Counted from the first letter of the stretch, positions 26,741 to 34,846 are shown. The stretch: DNA of 64,000 nt from an uncultured Treponema sp. (GCA_900319625.1 ONPD01000005.1:62001-126000); one strand, 5' to 3'. Notes: generated from the sequence alone by a model not told the origin. Made by a program: numbers and translations.

Positions 26741-27730
26741 ATGTACAAAGCAGCTGATAATCGTTATGAAAGTATGCAGTATAACCGCTGCGGAAAGAGC
26801 GGGCTTTTGCTGCCGGCAGTTTCCCTTGGATTCTGGCACAATTTTGGAAGCAAAGACGTTTACGACAATATGAAGGCTATGTGCTTTACAGCCTTTGATA
26901 ACGGCATCACTCACTTTGATCTTGCAAATAACTACGGCCCTGAAGCCGGTTCTGCAGAAGAAAATGCGGGAAAAATCATCAATCAGGAAATGAAGGCTTA
27001 CCGCGACCAGCTGATAATTTCTACAAAGGCCGGCTACTACATGTGGGAAGGCCCTTACGGCGAATGGGGCTCACGCAAATATCTGATTTCAAGCCTGAAT
27101 CAGAGTCTTAAGCGCATGAACCTCGACTATGTTGATATTTTCTATCACCACCGTCCTGACGACAGCACTCCGATTGAAGAAACCATCTGCGCCCTTGACC
27201 AGATTGTAAGAAGCGGAAAAGCCCTTTACGTGGGACTTTCAAACTACAGCACAGAACAGCTGAAAAAAGCCCTTCCTCTTTTACGCGAGCTTCACACTCC
27301 ATTTATAATCAACCAGAACAAGTATTCAATTTTTGAACGCACTATCGAAGATAACGGCTTTAAGGATTACTGTGCAGAGCAGGGCTATGGAATTATTGCT
27401 TTCTCTCCACTGGCACAGGGACTTCTGACAGACAAATATCTGAACGGAATCCCAGAAGACAGCCGCGTTAAACGTGACGGCCGTTTCCTTCACGAAGCTG
27501 ATGTTGCGGCGCGACTTCCGCAGATTAAAGCCCTGAACGAAATCGCTGCCAGCCGAGGCCAGAGCCTTGCCCAGATGGCATTAAGCTGGGTTCTGCGCGA
27601 CGGCAAAGTTACCAGCGTCCTTATTGGAGCAAGCCGCCCAGAACAGATTCTGGACAATATTAAGATTGTAGGAAAAACAGCCTTCACGGCAGATGAACTT
27701 GCCCAGATAGAAAAGATTTGCGGAAGGTAA
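26741..27730 (+). CDS. Aldo/keto reductase, YghZ/Kv-beta-like
   Basis: 329 aa from the ATG at 26741 (GGAGG 7 nt before); an in-frame ATG at 26711 lies upstream of the predicted transcript start. NADPH-dependent carbonyl reductase fold with the family tetrad Asp-Tyr-Lys-His in HFDLANNYGPE, ISTKAGYYMW and DIFYHHRPD. GPEAGSAEENAG and MWEGPYGEWGSRKYLI are typical of the YghZ (glyceraldehyde-3-phosphate/methylglyoxal reductase) branch, and FSPLAQGLLTDKYL, IGASRPEQI mark the cofactor end. The physiological substrate cannot be told. A perfect 12-bp hairpin includes its last codons. Confidence 0.9.
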   Translation: MYKAADNRYESMQYNRCGKSGLLLPAVSLGFWHNFGSKDVYDNMKAMCFTAFDNGITHFDLANNYGPEAGSAEENAGKIINQEMKAYRDQLIISTKAGYYMWEGPYGEWGSRKYLISSLNQSLKRMNLDYVDIFYHHRPDDSTPIEETICALDQIVRSGKALYVGLSNYSTEQLKKALPLLRELHTPFIINQNKYSIFERTIEDNGFKDYCAEQGYGIIAFSPLAQGLLTDKYLNGIPEDSRVKRDGRFLHEADVAARLPQIKALNEIAASRGQSLAQMALSWVLRDGKVTSVLIGASRPEQILDNIKIVGKTAFTADELAQIEKICGR

Positions 27731-27747
27731 AAATCACCTTCCGCAAA
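27717..27747 (+). terminator. Hairpin overlapping the aldo/keto reductase stop codon
   Basis: TTTGCGGAAGGT (27717-27728) pairs perfectly over 12 bp with ACCTTCCGCAAA (27736-27747), with a 7-nt loop holding the TAA stop. No T-run follows on the plus strand, so it may act with the adjoining repeat element rather than as a classical terminator. Confidence 0.5.
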
Positions 27748-27898
27748 AATGACTTCCGGTCACGGATTCTGGTTCAAAACCGCGCGATATCGCGCTACAC
27801 GCTATTTGTGGCAAAGAAACTATAAAAACTGCCGCTCACGCGGCAACCACAAATAGAGTGTTTTTGCCCCAGATTCCGCTCCCTCGCGTCATTTTTGC
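27743..27898. repeat. Extragenic structured palindromic element, copy 1
   Basis: About 156 nt that folds on itself: outer stem GCAAAAATGAC (27743-27753) with GTCATTTTTGC (27888-27898), a GCGCGATATCGCGC palindrome, ACAC-g-CTATTTGTGG (arm 27802-27811) with CCACAAATAG-a-GTGT (arm 27847-27856), and an apical TGCCGC-TCAC-GCGGCA (27830-27845). The loop strand CAAAGAAACTATAAAA is shared with the other copies at 33237-33379 and 50621-50779. It lies between two convergent genes, where it could end transcription from either side. Confidence 0.85.
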
Positions 27899-27933
27899 AG
27901 TAAAATCATTTTCCCCACGCGGGAGCATTTTTC

Positions 27934-28794
27934 TTACACTTCAACAGTTTGCACTAATGCACTTATATCATCAGCTGCAAGATTATTTTCTTTCACTCTC
28001 TTCGCAATTTCTTCCGTGCTGTATTTATCTTCCGGGTAAAGCACAACTACGGCCTTGTCGCCGTTCTGCAAGAAGTTATGCTCGCCGTAATCGGTGTAGC
28101 GGGTAGCTCCAATTGAAACCAGGATGCACTCTGGAAAGCCGCACTTTGTAAGGTAGGCATTTACGTTTTCGGCAGGCCCTTGGTCTGCCTGCTGGTTCAG
28201 GCGGTCAATTATCCAGTCAGTCAGCTTACTGTAAATGTAGCTGTAATCGCGGACTGCGCTGTCCTCACCATACGCAAAGGCCTCTCCCCCGCGCACAAGA
28301 AAGCTTGCAATGCGGTAGCGGTTCAAAATCCCCTCTTTATCAAAACGGTCAATTTCGATTGTATGGGAAGAAAAACCCTTGGAAGCCCTGCCCCAGTTCT
28401 TTTTCAAACTGATTTTTTTAGCGCCCTCCTTGCGGATGGAACAGTCGTTTGAGGCGCCGAAGGCAATTGGAGTAAGCCCAACCACGCGGCCGGCCTTCCA
28501 TTTTACATCACAAATCAAAGCGCACTCCGGCTCAATCTGCAGCTTCTGCTCGCCGGCCGGAAAAATAATTTTTTCATCATCAAAGGGGAAATCGTGAAGG
28601 AACATGGGAACCGACTGGTCATCAATAGCCATGCCGGGAGCCAGCGGAATATATGTGGGGAAAAGAGCCTTAGGCGCATTAGCTTCTGCTGTGCGGACGT
28701 TTTCAAAATCTTTTGCTTCTCCGGCCTGTTCAAGGTGGCCCGTAAAATTGCCGGCAACACCAAAAGTGGGAATATTATGCAAATCGTAAGTCAT
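27934..28794 (-). CDS. Conserved hypothetical protein (resembles DUF5718)
   Basis: 286 aa soluble protein with no signal peptide or TM helix. It begins TYDLHNIPTFGVAGNFTGHLEQAGE and has ALFPTYIPLAP, ECALICDVKWKAGRVVGLTPIAFGASNDCSIR, and WGRASKGFS segments, which I associate with the uncharacterised DUF5718 family; that name is from memory and not tested. The alpha/beta layout around the ASNDCS segment vaguely recalls fumarylacetoacetate-hydrolase-like folds, but active-site residues are not evident. Its ATG overlaps the stop of the upstream FliG/FliF-like gene by one base (TAATG), so the two are translationally coupled. Confidence 0.7.
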   Translation of the reverse strand: MTYDLHNIPTFGVAGNFTGHLEQAGEAKDFENVRTAEANAPKALFPTYIPLAPGMAIDDQSVPMFLHDFPFDDEKIIFPAGEQKLQIEPECALICDVKWKAGRVVGLTPIAFGASNDCSIRKEGAKKISLKKNWGRASKGFSSHTIEIDRFDKEGILNRYRIASFLVRGGEAFAYGEDSAVRDYSYIYSKLTDWIIDRLNQQADQGPAENVNAYLTKCGFPECILVSIGATRYTDYGEHNFLQNGDKAVVVLYPEDKYSTEEIAKRVKENNLAADDISALVQTVEV

Positions 28795-29171
28795 TACTCG
28801 TCGTCTCCAAGCCAGGTTTTAAGAAGGTTTGCAACTGCATCCGGGTTCTGCTTCATCATGCCAAGAACCTCCTGCTGCTTCTGCTGGTAAAAGTCCGGTT
28901 TTGGCGGCGGCAAAATGCCCTTGTAAGCGCCAAAGTTCATAACTTCCTGCAAAACCTGAACCTCGCGGCGCGCTTCAAAACGGCTCTGCGGATTATAGCG
29001 GCCAAGCTTTTTAAATGCCTTGTTTACGGCCTTTTTTTCCTGCTCTGTAAGTCCAACCCGCTCCAGAAGGTCATCGCTGATAGCCATTCCAAGCTCGCCC
29101 AGAAGAATTGCGGTCTTTTCAGCTCCAGTCAGCTTAATATCCGGCTCAGCCGTCGCAATAAAGTTTTCCAT
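28794..29171 (-). CDS. Small protein joining a FliG-N-like and a FliF-C-like segment
   Basis: 125 aa, soluble. Residues 12-48 (IKLTGAEKTAILLGELGMAI, then SDDLLERVGLTEQEKKAV) resemble the start of the flagellar switch protein FliG. Residues 103-124 (LGMMKQNPDAVANLLKTWLG) resemble the extreme C-terminal helix of the MS-ring protein FliF, which binds FliG. The middle is charged and helical, with a PPPKP stretch. The order is the reverse of the fliF-fliG gene order, so it is not a simple read-through fusion. A role in flagellar or other FliG-like assembly is inference only. Promoter TATAAT and Shine-Dalgarno GAGGTGGG are upstream; it is coupled to the gene after it. Confidence 0.65.
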   Translation of the reverse strand: MENFIATAEPDIKLTGAEKTAILLGELGMAISDDLLERVGLTEQEKKAVNKAFKKLGRYNPQSRFEARREVQVLQEVMNFGAYKGILPPPKPDFYQQKQQEVLGMMKQNPDAVANLLKTWLGDDE

Positions 29172-29249
29172 TTTCCCACCTCATCATTAATTATAAAGAT
29201 ATATCAGGCAAGTCTCAACAGAAAAAAATTCACGTTTTTTATAATTCAG

Positions 29250-29258
29250 TGTTATAAT
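29250..29258 (+). promoter_or_regulatory. Extended -10 of the second diguanylate cyclase, leaderless spacing
   Basis: TGTTATAAT; hexamer 29253-29258, then six bases and the ATG at 29265. A weak TTCACG -35 lies 17 bp upstream. No Shine-Dalgarno is possible. Confidence 0.6.
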
Positions 29259-29264
29259 TATTTT

Positions 29265-30308
29265 ATGTTCATGAACGTAAAAAAGGCAAAAATCCTGGCA
29301 CTCAGCATTACCATCTGTTTTTTACTGATTCATATCCTGATGCTAAACGTTTTTTTACAGTGCCACATTGCCCCAATGGCATATTTTAATATTTTCAGCA
29401 TCTGCTTTTACCTTGCAATGCTCTTTGTTGTCTACAAGGAGTGGCTGCCTTTTTTTACGCTGACAGTTTATCTTGAAGTTGTAATCCACATGACGCTGGC
29501 GGTACTTCTTACCGGCTGGAACAGCGGCTTTCAGGTAACCCTGATTGGAATGAACGTTCTTTCTTTTTATGCAGAATATACCGGCCGGGCCCTCAAGATA
29601 AAATACCTCAGAGTAATGCCTCTTTGTCTTTTTGGAATGGCTATGTACCTGGGTTCCTATATTTTCCTGCATTTTAATCCGGCCCCCTACCAGCTTCTGC
29701 CAAAAACCGAATTCATTCTTACAATTTTATGGGGAGTTATTGTTTTTTCAATCAACCTTTTTGTCCTGCAGCTGCTTGTAATAATTGCAAACTCATCCGA
29801 AGAGCAGCTTGAATATCAGCTCTCCCACGATAATCTTACAGGCCTTCCAAACCGCTATTATCTTTCAGAAAAAATCGAAAACATCCAGAAGGAAAAGGAT
29901 GAATACTGGCTGGCCATTTCCGACATCGATAATTTCAAAAGCATTAACGACACCTACGGCCACAACTGCGGCGATTACGTTTTAAGAACAGTCGGTGAAA
30001 TTCTTGCCGCAAAAAATGTGCTCTGCTGCCGCTGGGGCGGAGAGGAATTCCTCTTTGTCGGAAGAAATTACGAAAATATTCCGGCTCCCTATTATTATCT
30101 TGATCAGATTCGTGAAGAAATTGAAAATTATCCTTTTGAATACGAAGGAAAGAAAATTAAGGTTACCATGACCTTTGGAATCTCAACGCTTTCAATCGGA
30201 GGAAGCCTTGATGCCGTCCTCCATGATGCTGACGAAAAGCTTTACGCCGGAAAGCAGAACGGAAAAAACCGGGTAATTCATTCAATTCTGCAGGCAATCA
30301 GGCACTAA
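29265..30308 (+). CDS. Integral membrane diguanylate cyclase (GGEEF)
   Basis: 347 aa. Five or six TM helices fill the first ~180 residues with short loops, so the sensor is in the membrane itself. The GGDEF domain follows at about 185-340: LSHDNLTGLPNRYYL, DIDNFKSINDTYGHNCGD, and the active-site variant RWGGEEFLFVG, which is catalytically competent in the family. Predicted to make cyclic di-GMP at the inner membrane. A second ATG is two codons downstream (29271), but the -10 spacing favours 29265. It converges on the HD-GYP gene so tightly that the two stop codons overlap. Confidence 0.92.
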   Translation: MFMNVKKAKILALSITICFLLIHILMLNVFLQCHIAPMAYFNIFSICFYLAMLFVVYKEWLPFFTLTVYLEVVIHMTLAVLLTGWNSGFQVTLIGMNVLSFYAEYTGRALKIKYLRVMPLCLFGMAMYLGSYIFLHFNPAPYQLLPKTEFILTILWGVIVFSINLFVLQLLVIIANSSEEQLEYQLSHDNLTGLPNRYYLSEKIENIQKEKDEYWLAISDIDNFKSINDTYGHNCGDYVLRTVGEILAAKNVLCCRWGGEEFLFVGRNYENIPAPYYYLDQIREEIENYPFEYEGKKIKVTMTFGISTLSIGGSLDAVLHDADEKLYAGKQNGKNRVIHSILQAIRH

Positions 30309-31750
30309 ATCAATTCTTCCTCTTCTGGCATTTCACGCATTTTATAGTCTTTATCTTCATCAATAAGCTGAAGCATAATTTTTCCGTATTCAGGGTCAAA
30401 CTGACTTCCAATGCCCTTTTCAATTTCAGTCCTTACTACATCCTGTGGAAGAGGATCGCGGTAGCTTCTTTTACTGGTCATTGCATCATAAGCATCGGCA
30501 ATGGCAATAATCCGTCCGATAGCAGGAATTGTTTTTGCAGAAAGTCCCTTTGGATAGCCTTCTCCATCGTAACGCTCGTGGTGGTAGTAGGCGCCATCAG
30601 AAATATGAGGAGTCTGAGTAATATTTGTAAGAATCTGTTTTCCAATAACCGGGTGAGTTTTAATCACTTCATATTCTTTATCAGTAAGTTTACCATGCTT
30701 ATTGATGATATTATTTGGAATACCGATTTTTCCAACATCATGTAAAAGTGCCGACAGGAAAATAATCCGGCATTCTTCTTCCGGCATACCGGCATTTCGG
30801 GCAATTTTTCTTGCATAGTCAGCAACGCGGGTTGAATGTCCGTGAGTATAAGTATCTTTAGCATCAATTGCGCTGGCAAGGGCTTCAGCAGTTTCAATAG
30901 TCATTCTATTGAGGGCTTCAATGTTATCAGAAATCTTTTCTTCCATCTGATATACAGAGTGAGCCAGAGTTCCAAGCTCATCCGTATTTTTTATTGAAAG
31001 CAGTTTATCACTTGGCTCGCCGTTAAAAGAAGCAAAACGGTTTGTTTCATTTGTGATGATAAGAATCGGTTTTATAAATCGGAAATTAAAGTAACTTGTA
31101 AACAAAAGAACAAAGCCAGCTGCAAAAATCAGGGCAGTAATGATTACAAAACGAACAAAAGCACGGCGGGCATTTACAAACTGCTGAATGCTCTTCTGGG
31201 CCCCGATTACCGCAACAATTTTTCCATCGGAATCATAAACCGGAAGCTGGGCTGTAATATGAGAACCGCTTCTGGTCTTAAAGGTATGGCGGACAATAGT
31301 TGCGCCTTCCTCAAAAACTCGTTTTGTCGAGGCGTTGTAATCCTTCTGAATGTAATTTTCTTCATGTCCCAGAGGATAAGGCTTGTATTTAAAATTCTTT
31401 CCGGTCGGGTCGTAAAAATAGAAAATATGAGTATAATCCGGAGCATCAACCGCAGAAACATAAATCATATTTAAGTCAAAGCGGTCAACAAAGTTCTGCA
31501 GGTTTTTATTTACGATATCATAAGCGGCATCAGTTTCTTTTGTTTCCCGATAAAGAGGAAAATCATCAGGATTCAGACATTCGCGGGCCGCAGCACAAAT
31601 TTCCATAATGCTTTCATCATACTGTTCGCGAAACTGACGGTTAAAAGAAAGATAAGAGGTTGCAAATACAATCGAACAAAGGATTATATCCGCAAGAACT
31701 ATATAAAGAATTATTCTTTTTGTAATTTTAGGAAAACTTTTTTTATTCAT
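30305..31750 (-). CDS. Membrane HD-GYP cyclic di-GMP phosphodiesterase
   Basis: 481 aa. TM1 (about 12-33), an extracytoplasmic Cache-like sensor (about 35-195; TFKTRSGSHITAQLPVYDSDGKIVAVIGAQKS), TM2 (about 200-222), HAMP (ILIITNETNRFASF onward), then an HD-GYP domain with LLHDVGKIGIPNNIINK, HHERYDGEGYPKGL and ADAYDAMTSKRSYRDPL. The HD metal pair and GYP motif are intact, so hydrolysis of cyclic di-GMP to GMP is expected. It faces the diguanylate cyclase 29265-30308 tail to tail, so synthesis and breakdown genes are neighbours. The start follows a TGTTATAAT by 8 nt with no Shine-Dalgarno. Confidence 0.92.
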   Translation of the reverse strand: MNKKSFPKITKRIILYIVLADIILCSIVFATSYLSFNRQFREQYDESIMEICAAARECLNPDDFPLYRETKETDAAYDIVNKNLQNFVDRFDLNMIYVSAVDAPDYTHIFYFYDPTGKNFKYKPYPLGHEENYIQKDYNASTKRVFEEGATIVRHTFKTRSGSHITAQLPVYDSDGKIVAVIGAQKSIQQFVNARRAFVRFVIITALIFAAGFVLLFTSYFNFRFIKPILIITNETNRFASFNGEPSDKLLSIKNTDELGTLAHSVYQMEEKISDNIEALNRMTIETAEALASAIDAKDTYTHGHSTRVADYARKIARNAGMPEEECRIIFLSALLHDVGKIGIPNNIINKHGKLTDKEYEVIKTHPVIGKQILTNITQTPHISDGAYYHHERYDGEGYPKGLSAKTIPAIGRIIAIADAYDAMTSKRSYRDPLPQDVVRTEIEKGIGSQFDPEYGKIMLQLIDEDKDYKMREMPEEEELI

Positions 31751-31758
31751 TTAGTTAG

Positions 31759-31767
31759 ATTATAACA
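31759..31767 (-). promoter_or_regulatory. Extended -10 of the HD-GYP gene, near-leaderless
   Basis: Minus strand TGTTATAAT (hexamer 31764-31759), 8 nt before the ATG at 31750; a GTGACA -35-like hexamer lies 16 bp upstream in the end of pyrC. Confidence 0.55.
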
Positions 31768-31774
31768 CAAAATT

Positions 31775-33208
31775 CTAAATTGTCACGCGTCTGCCGTCAA
31801 GAATAAGGGCTTCCACCTTACCGCACAAGGTTTCCCCTTCAAAAGGAGTAGCCTTTCCCTTACTCTTAAAGTCTTCTCCCTTTACAAGCCAGCGCTCTTC
31901 AGGATCAAGAATAACTAAATCTGCATCATAGCCAGGCTCCAGAAGGCCTTTTTTTAACTCAAGGATTCGGGCAGGATTTGCGCTCATAAGCTGTGAAAGC
32001 TTACTCAAGGTAAAGCCGTGTTCTTTTACAAGAACTGTGTTACATACCGCAAAGGCAGTTTCACTTCCGCTGAAGCCCGGGGAGCCGGCGGCCTTATCTT
32101 CCAGAGTATGAGGCGCATGGTCGGTAGAAATTACATCAGCCGTGCCGTCGCGCAGGGCTTCAATAAGGGCATGACGGTCTTCTTCTGAGCGGAGAGGTGG
32201 ATTTACCAGAGCACGAATCATAGGCTCTTCGGTGCCGCTGAAAGCCAGATGGTGAGGAGTTACTTCAACGCTGACCTTAAAATTATTAAATTCCATCGGC
32301 ATCTTATCTTTTAAGAGCTGAATCTCCTTTTTTGTCTGTCGCACAATTTCAATTGATTTTTTTGTGCTGCAATGGGCAATATGAATATGACAGCAGGCTT
32401 CCCTTGCAAGCTCAATATTTCTGAAGGTAGCTGTATCTTCTGCAATTTCAAGAAGGCGGTTTGCTTCTGTCAGGTTATTGTCGATTTCATCAAATTCATC
32501 AGCAGGAATTTCGTTTTCATTTTCACAGAAGGAGCCCCAGGCTGAAAGACCGAACATTTTCATAATATCAAGAGCACGGCCTCGTAAAGGCTTTGCGTCC
32601 TTTGCAAGCTCAGGATCTTCACAGTGACAGCTGACGATAAGTCCTTTTTTTCCGGCAATTTTCATAGCCTCAAGCATAACGCTGCTGGAAAGAACGTCGT
32701 GTCCATCTTCAGTGATTACAGGAATGCTTCCCTTTTCAATCTCATTAAGATGATTGATATCTTTTCCGTCAAAATCCTTTGTGATGCTGACTGTTTGAAA
32801 TACTTTTGTAAGTCCGAGGTCTGCAGCTTCTTTATCAATCTGAAGGGCAAGCTGGGCAGAAGATACAACCGGACTGGTATTTGGCATTGCAACGATTGTT
32901 CCAAAGCCGCCGGCCGCAGTTGCCCTCAGGCCGGACTGCAAGTCTTCTTTCTGAGGCTGTCCGGGATAGCGCAGGTGAACGTGCATATCAATAAAGGCAG
33001 GAGCAAGGACATGGCCTTTTGCATCTATAAACTCAATCGGGTCTTTTGATGAAGCAAAAATTCCTTCCGCCAGCTTGGCAACTCCAGCTTCTGAGCAGCA
33101 GTCTGTTTTGCAAACTGAAAGGATTTTTCCGTTGGTTACAAGAACAGCACCAAAAGCATCTGTGCTTTCATCAACTAAGCGTGCATTATAGATTACAAGG
33201 TTAGCCAT
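31775..33208 (-). CDS. pyrC: Dihydroorotase
   Basis: Closes carbamoyl-aspartate to dihydroorotate in pyrimidine synthesis. 477 aa amidohydrolase of the class I (PyrC/PyrDII-linked) type: zinc motif DMHVHLRYPGQ (about 57-67), SCHCEDPEL, IAHCSTKKS, VEVTPHHL, and DVISTDHAPHT with the catalytic Asp. The ATG at 33208 follows Shine-Dalgarno AGGAGA; the open frame extends further to 33265, but that part has no family match. It lies third in a pyrB-pyrI-pyrC run, separated from pyrI by one copy of the palindromic repeat element. Confidence 0.95.
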   Translation of the reverse strand: MANLVIYNARLVDESTDAFGAVLVTNGKILSVCKTDCCSEAGVAKLAEGIFASSKDPIEFIDAKGHVLAPAFIDMHVHLRYPGQPQKEDLQSGLRATAAGGFGTIVAMPNTSPVVSSAQLALQIDKEAADLGLTKVFQTVSITKDFDGKDINHLNEIEKGSIPVITEDGHDVLSSSVMLEAMKIAGKKGLIVSCHCEDPELAKDAKPLRGRALDIMKMFGLSAWGSFCENENEIPADEFDEIDNNLTEANRLLEIAEDTATFRNIELAREACCHIHIAHCSTKKSIEIVRQTKKEIQLLKDKMPMEFNNFKVSVEVTPHHLAFSGTEEPMIRALVNPPLRSEEDRHALIEALRDGTADVISTDHAPHTLEDKAAGSPGFSGSETAFAVCNTVLVKEHGFTLSKLSQLMSANPARILELKKGLLEPGYDADLVILDPEERWLVKGEDFKSKGKATPFEGETLCGKVEALILDGRRVTI

Positions 33209-33236
33209 AAAGTTTCTTTCTCCTAAAATGAAAGAA

Positions 33237-33379
33237 AAAGCTCCCGGTCGTGTAACGTAGTGCAAAATCGCGCAATAATGCGCTACACGCTGATTGTTGC
33301 AAAGAAACTATCGAATTGACCGCTTACGCGGTCACAACAATCAGAGTGTTTTTGCCCCACATTCCACTCCCTCCGCTTT
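33237..33379. repeat. Extragenic structured palindromic element, copy 2
   Basis: Same architecture as the copy at 27743-27898 with different but paired bases: outer AAAGC (33237-33241)/GCTTT (33375-33379), ACAC-g-CTGATTGTTG (arm 33290-33299) with CAACAATCAG-a-GTGT (arm 33335-33344), apical TGACCGC-TTAC-GCGGTCA (33317-33334), and the conserved CAAAGAAACTAT strand. Here it separates two genes of one operon on the minus strand, so full termination is not obligatory. Confidence 0.85.
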
Positions 33380-33410
33380 ATCCTTCCAATGTAAAAAAAC
33401 ATTTTTGTCT

Positions 33411-33845
33411 CTACTTCTTCTCGCCCGCAAGGTAAAGTGTATCACAGTATTCGCACTTGTAAAGGCCTTTGGCGCGGTCGGTCAGGATTAATGTTGGCTT
33501 TACGTAGTGCTCGGTCTGGGTTATGCAGCGTGGGTTCTTGCAGGTGAAAACTCCCTGCACGCGGGCCGGCAGCTCCATATTGATTTTGCGGACAATTTTT
33601 TCGTCTTCAATTACGTTTACGCAGATGTTAGGATCAATAAAGCCCAGAACGGAATAATCAATGTTGATGATATTATCAATTTTGATTATGTCCTTTTTAC
33701 CTGATTTTTCTGAAGGCACATTCTGAATCAGGCAGGATGTGAATGGAGCCTTGTCTAAGCCCAGCCACTGGAAAATCTGCCAGCCGGCACCGGCACGAAT
33801 GTGATCTATTACAAGTCCGTGTTTGATAGTATTTACGTTTAACAT
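33411..33845 (-). CDS. pyrI: Aspartate carbamoyltransferase regulatory chain
   Basis: 144 aa nucleotide-binding regulatory subunit that binds CTP/ATP and holds catalytic PyrB trimers together. The N-terminal allosteric domain has TIKHGLVIDHIRAGAGWQIF. The C-terminal zinc domain has all four cysteines, Cys102 and Cys107 (CKNPRC) and Cys131 and Cys134 (CEYC). Shine-Dalgarno AGGAG precedes the ATG; the gene starts 9 nt after pyrB. Presence of PyrI implies feedback-regulated, dodecamer-type carbamoyltransferase. Confidence 0.95.
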   Translation of the reverse strand: MLNVNTIKHGLVIDHIRAGAGWQIFQWLGLDKAPFTSCLIQNVPSEKSGKKDIIKIDNIINIDYSVLGFIDPNICVNVIEDEKIVRKINMELPARVQGVFTCKNPRCITQTEHYVKPTLILTDRAKGLYKCEYCDTLYLAGEKK

Positions 33846-33854
33846 ATAAGTCTC

Positions 33855-34778
33855 CTAAAGCGCACCTGTTAATTTTGCAATCAGCGCCATTCGCGCATAC
33901 ATTCCGTACTTTACCTGCTTGAAGTAAGCCGCACGCGGATCATCGTCAACCTCAGGTGTAATTTCGTTTACGCGTGGAAGCGGATGCAGGATAATCATAT
34001 TTTTGCGGGCAAGCTTCATACGCTCTGTGTCCAGAATGTAGCTGTCCTTAAGGCGGATGTAATCCTGCTCGTTGAAAAAGCGCTCCTTCTGAACACGGGT
34101 CATGTAAAGGATATCAAGCTGGTCAATTACGGCATCAAGGCTTTCTGTAATTTCGTATTTTATTCCGGCCGGTTCAAGGATGTTCTTAATCAGATAGTCA
34201 GGAACTGTAAGCTCCTTAGGACTGATAAAGATAAACTTGTTGCCCTTGTAATGACGCATTGCTTCGGCAAGAGAGTGAACTGTACGTCCAAACTTAAGGT
34301 CGCCGCAGAAGCCGATTGTATGATTTTCAAGTCCGCCGGTAAGCTGACGGATTGTTACCAGGTCGGTAAGGGTCTGGGTAGGATGATAGTGGCCGCCGTC
34401 ACCTGCATTGATGATCGGGACCGGGGAATATTTACTTGCAAGGAGGGCCGCACCTTCTTTTGGTGAGCGCATTGCAATTACGTCTACATAAGAAGAAACA
34501 ACGCGTATTGTGTCGGCAAGAGTTTCACCTTTTACGCTGGAAGTGTTGTCGGCATCAGAGAAACCTTCTACCGAACCGCCCAGGCGCAGCATTGCAGCCT
34601 CAAAAGAAAGCCTTGTTCTAGTGCTAGGCTCAAAAAAAAGTGTCGCAAGAATTTTCCCGCGACACACATCTTGAAATGATTTAGGATCAACAATAATCTG
34701 CTCTGCCAAAGAACAAATTTCATCAATTTCTGATACAGTTAAATCATCAGGCTGTATTAAATGACGACCAGTTAGCAT
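33855..34778 (-). CDS. pyrB: Aspartate carbamoyltransferase catalytic chain
   Basis: Condenses carbamoyl phosphate and aspartate. 307 aa with the carbamoyl-phosphate loop [14 protein letters not shown] (about 50-63), the mobile-loop segment [44 protein letters not shown], and [10 protein letters not shown]. First gene of pyrB-pyrI-pyrC. The Shine-Dalgarno GGAG lies inside the right arm of an inverted repeat that also encloses the promoter (34783-34825), which suggests control of initiation or insulation from read-through from the upstream enoyl-CoA reductase gene. Confidence 0.96.
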   Translation of the reverse strand: MLTGRHLIQPDDLTVSEIDEICSLAEQIIVDPKSFQDVCRGKILATLFFEPSTRTRLSFEAAMLRLGGSVEGFSDADNTSSVKGETLADTIRVVSSYVDVIAMRSPKEGAALLASKYSPVPIINAGDGGHYHPTQTLTDLVTIRQLTGGLENHTIGFCGDLKFGRTVHSLAEAMRHYKGNKFIFISPKELTVPDYLIKNILEPAGIKYEITESLDAVIDQLDILYMTRVQKERFFNEQDYIRLKDSYILDTERMKLARKNMIILHPLPRVNEITPEVDDDPRAAYFKQVKYGMYARMALIAKLTGAL

Positions 34779-34782
34779 TTTT

Positions 34783-34825
34783 TACTCCGTAAGAATTTTT
34801 ATAATTATAATATTTTTACGGAGTA
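34783..34825. promoter_or_regulatory. Inverted repeat enclosing the pyrB promoter
   Basis: TACTCCGTAA (34783-34792) and TTACGGAGTA (34816-34825) are perfect 10-bp inverted arms. The 23-bp centre contains the palindromic TATAATTATA, giving a -10 in either direction. On the minus strand the pyrB Shine-Dalgarno is in the arm nearest the gene. Confidence 0.7.
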
Positions 34826-34846
34826 TAGACAACGGTCGGACAGCGA

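Noticed and set aside
34783..34825. Terminator of the enoyl-CoA reductase gene
   Set aside because: The arm nearest pyrB is followed by A residues, not T, on the transcribed strand, and the loop contains a promoter.
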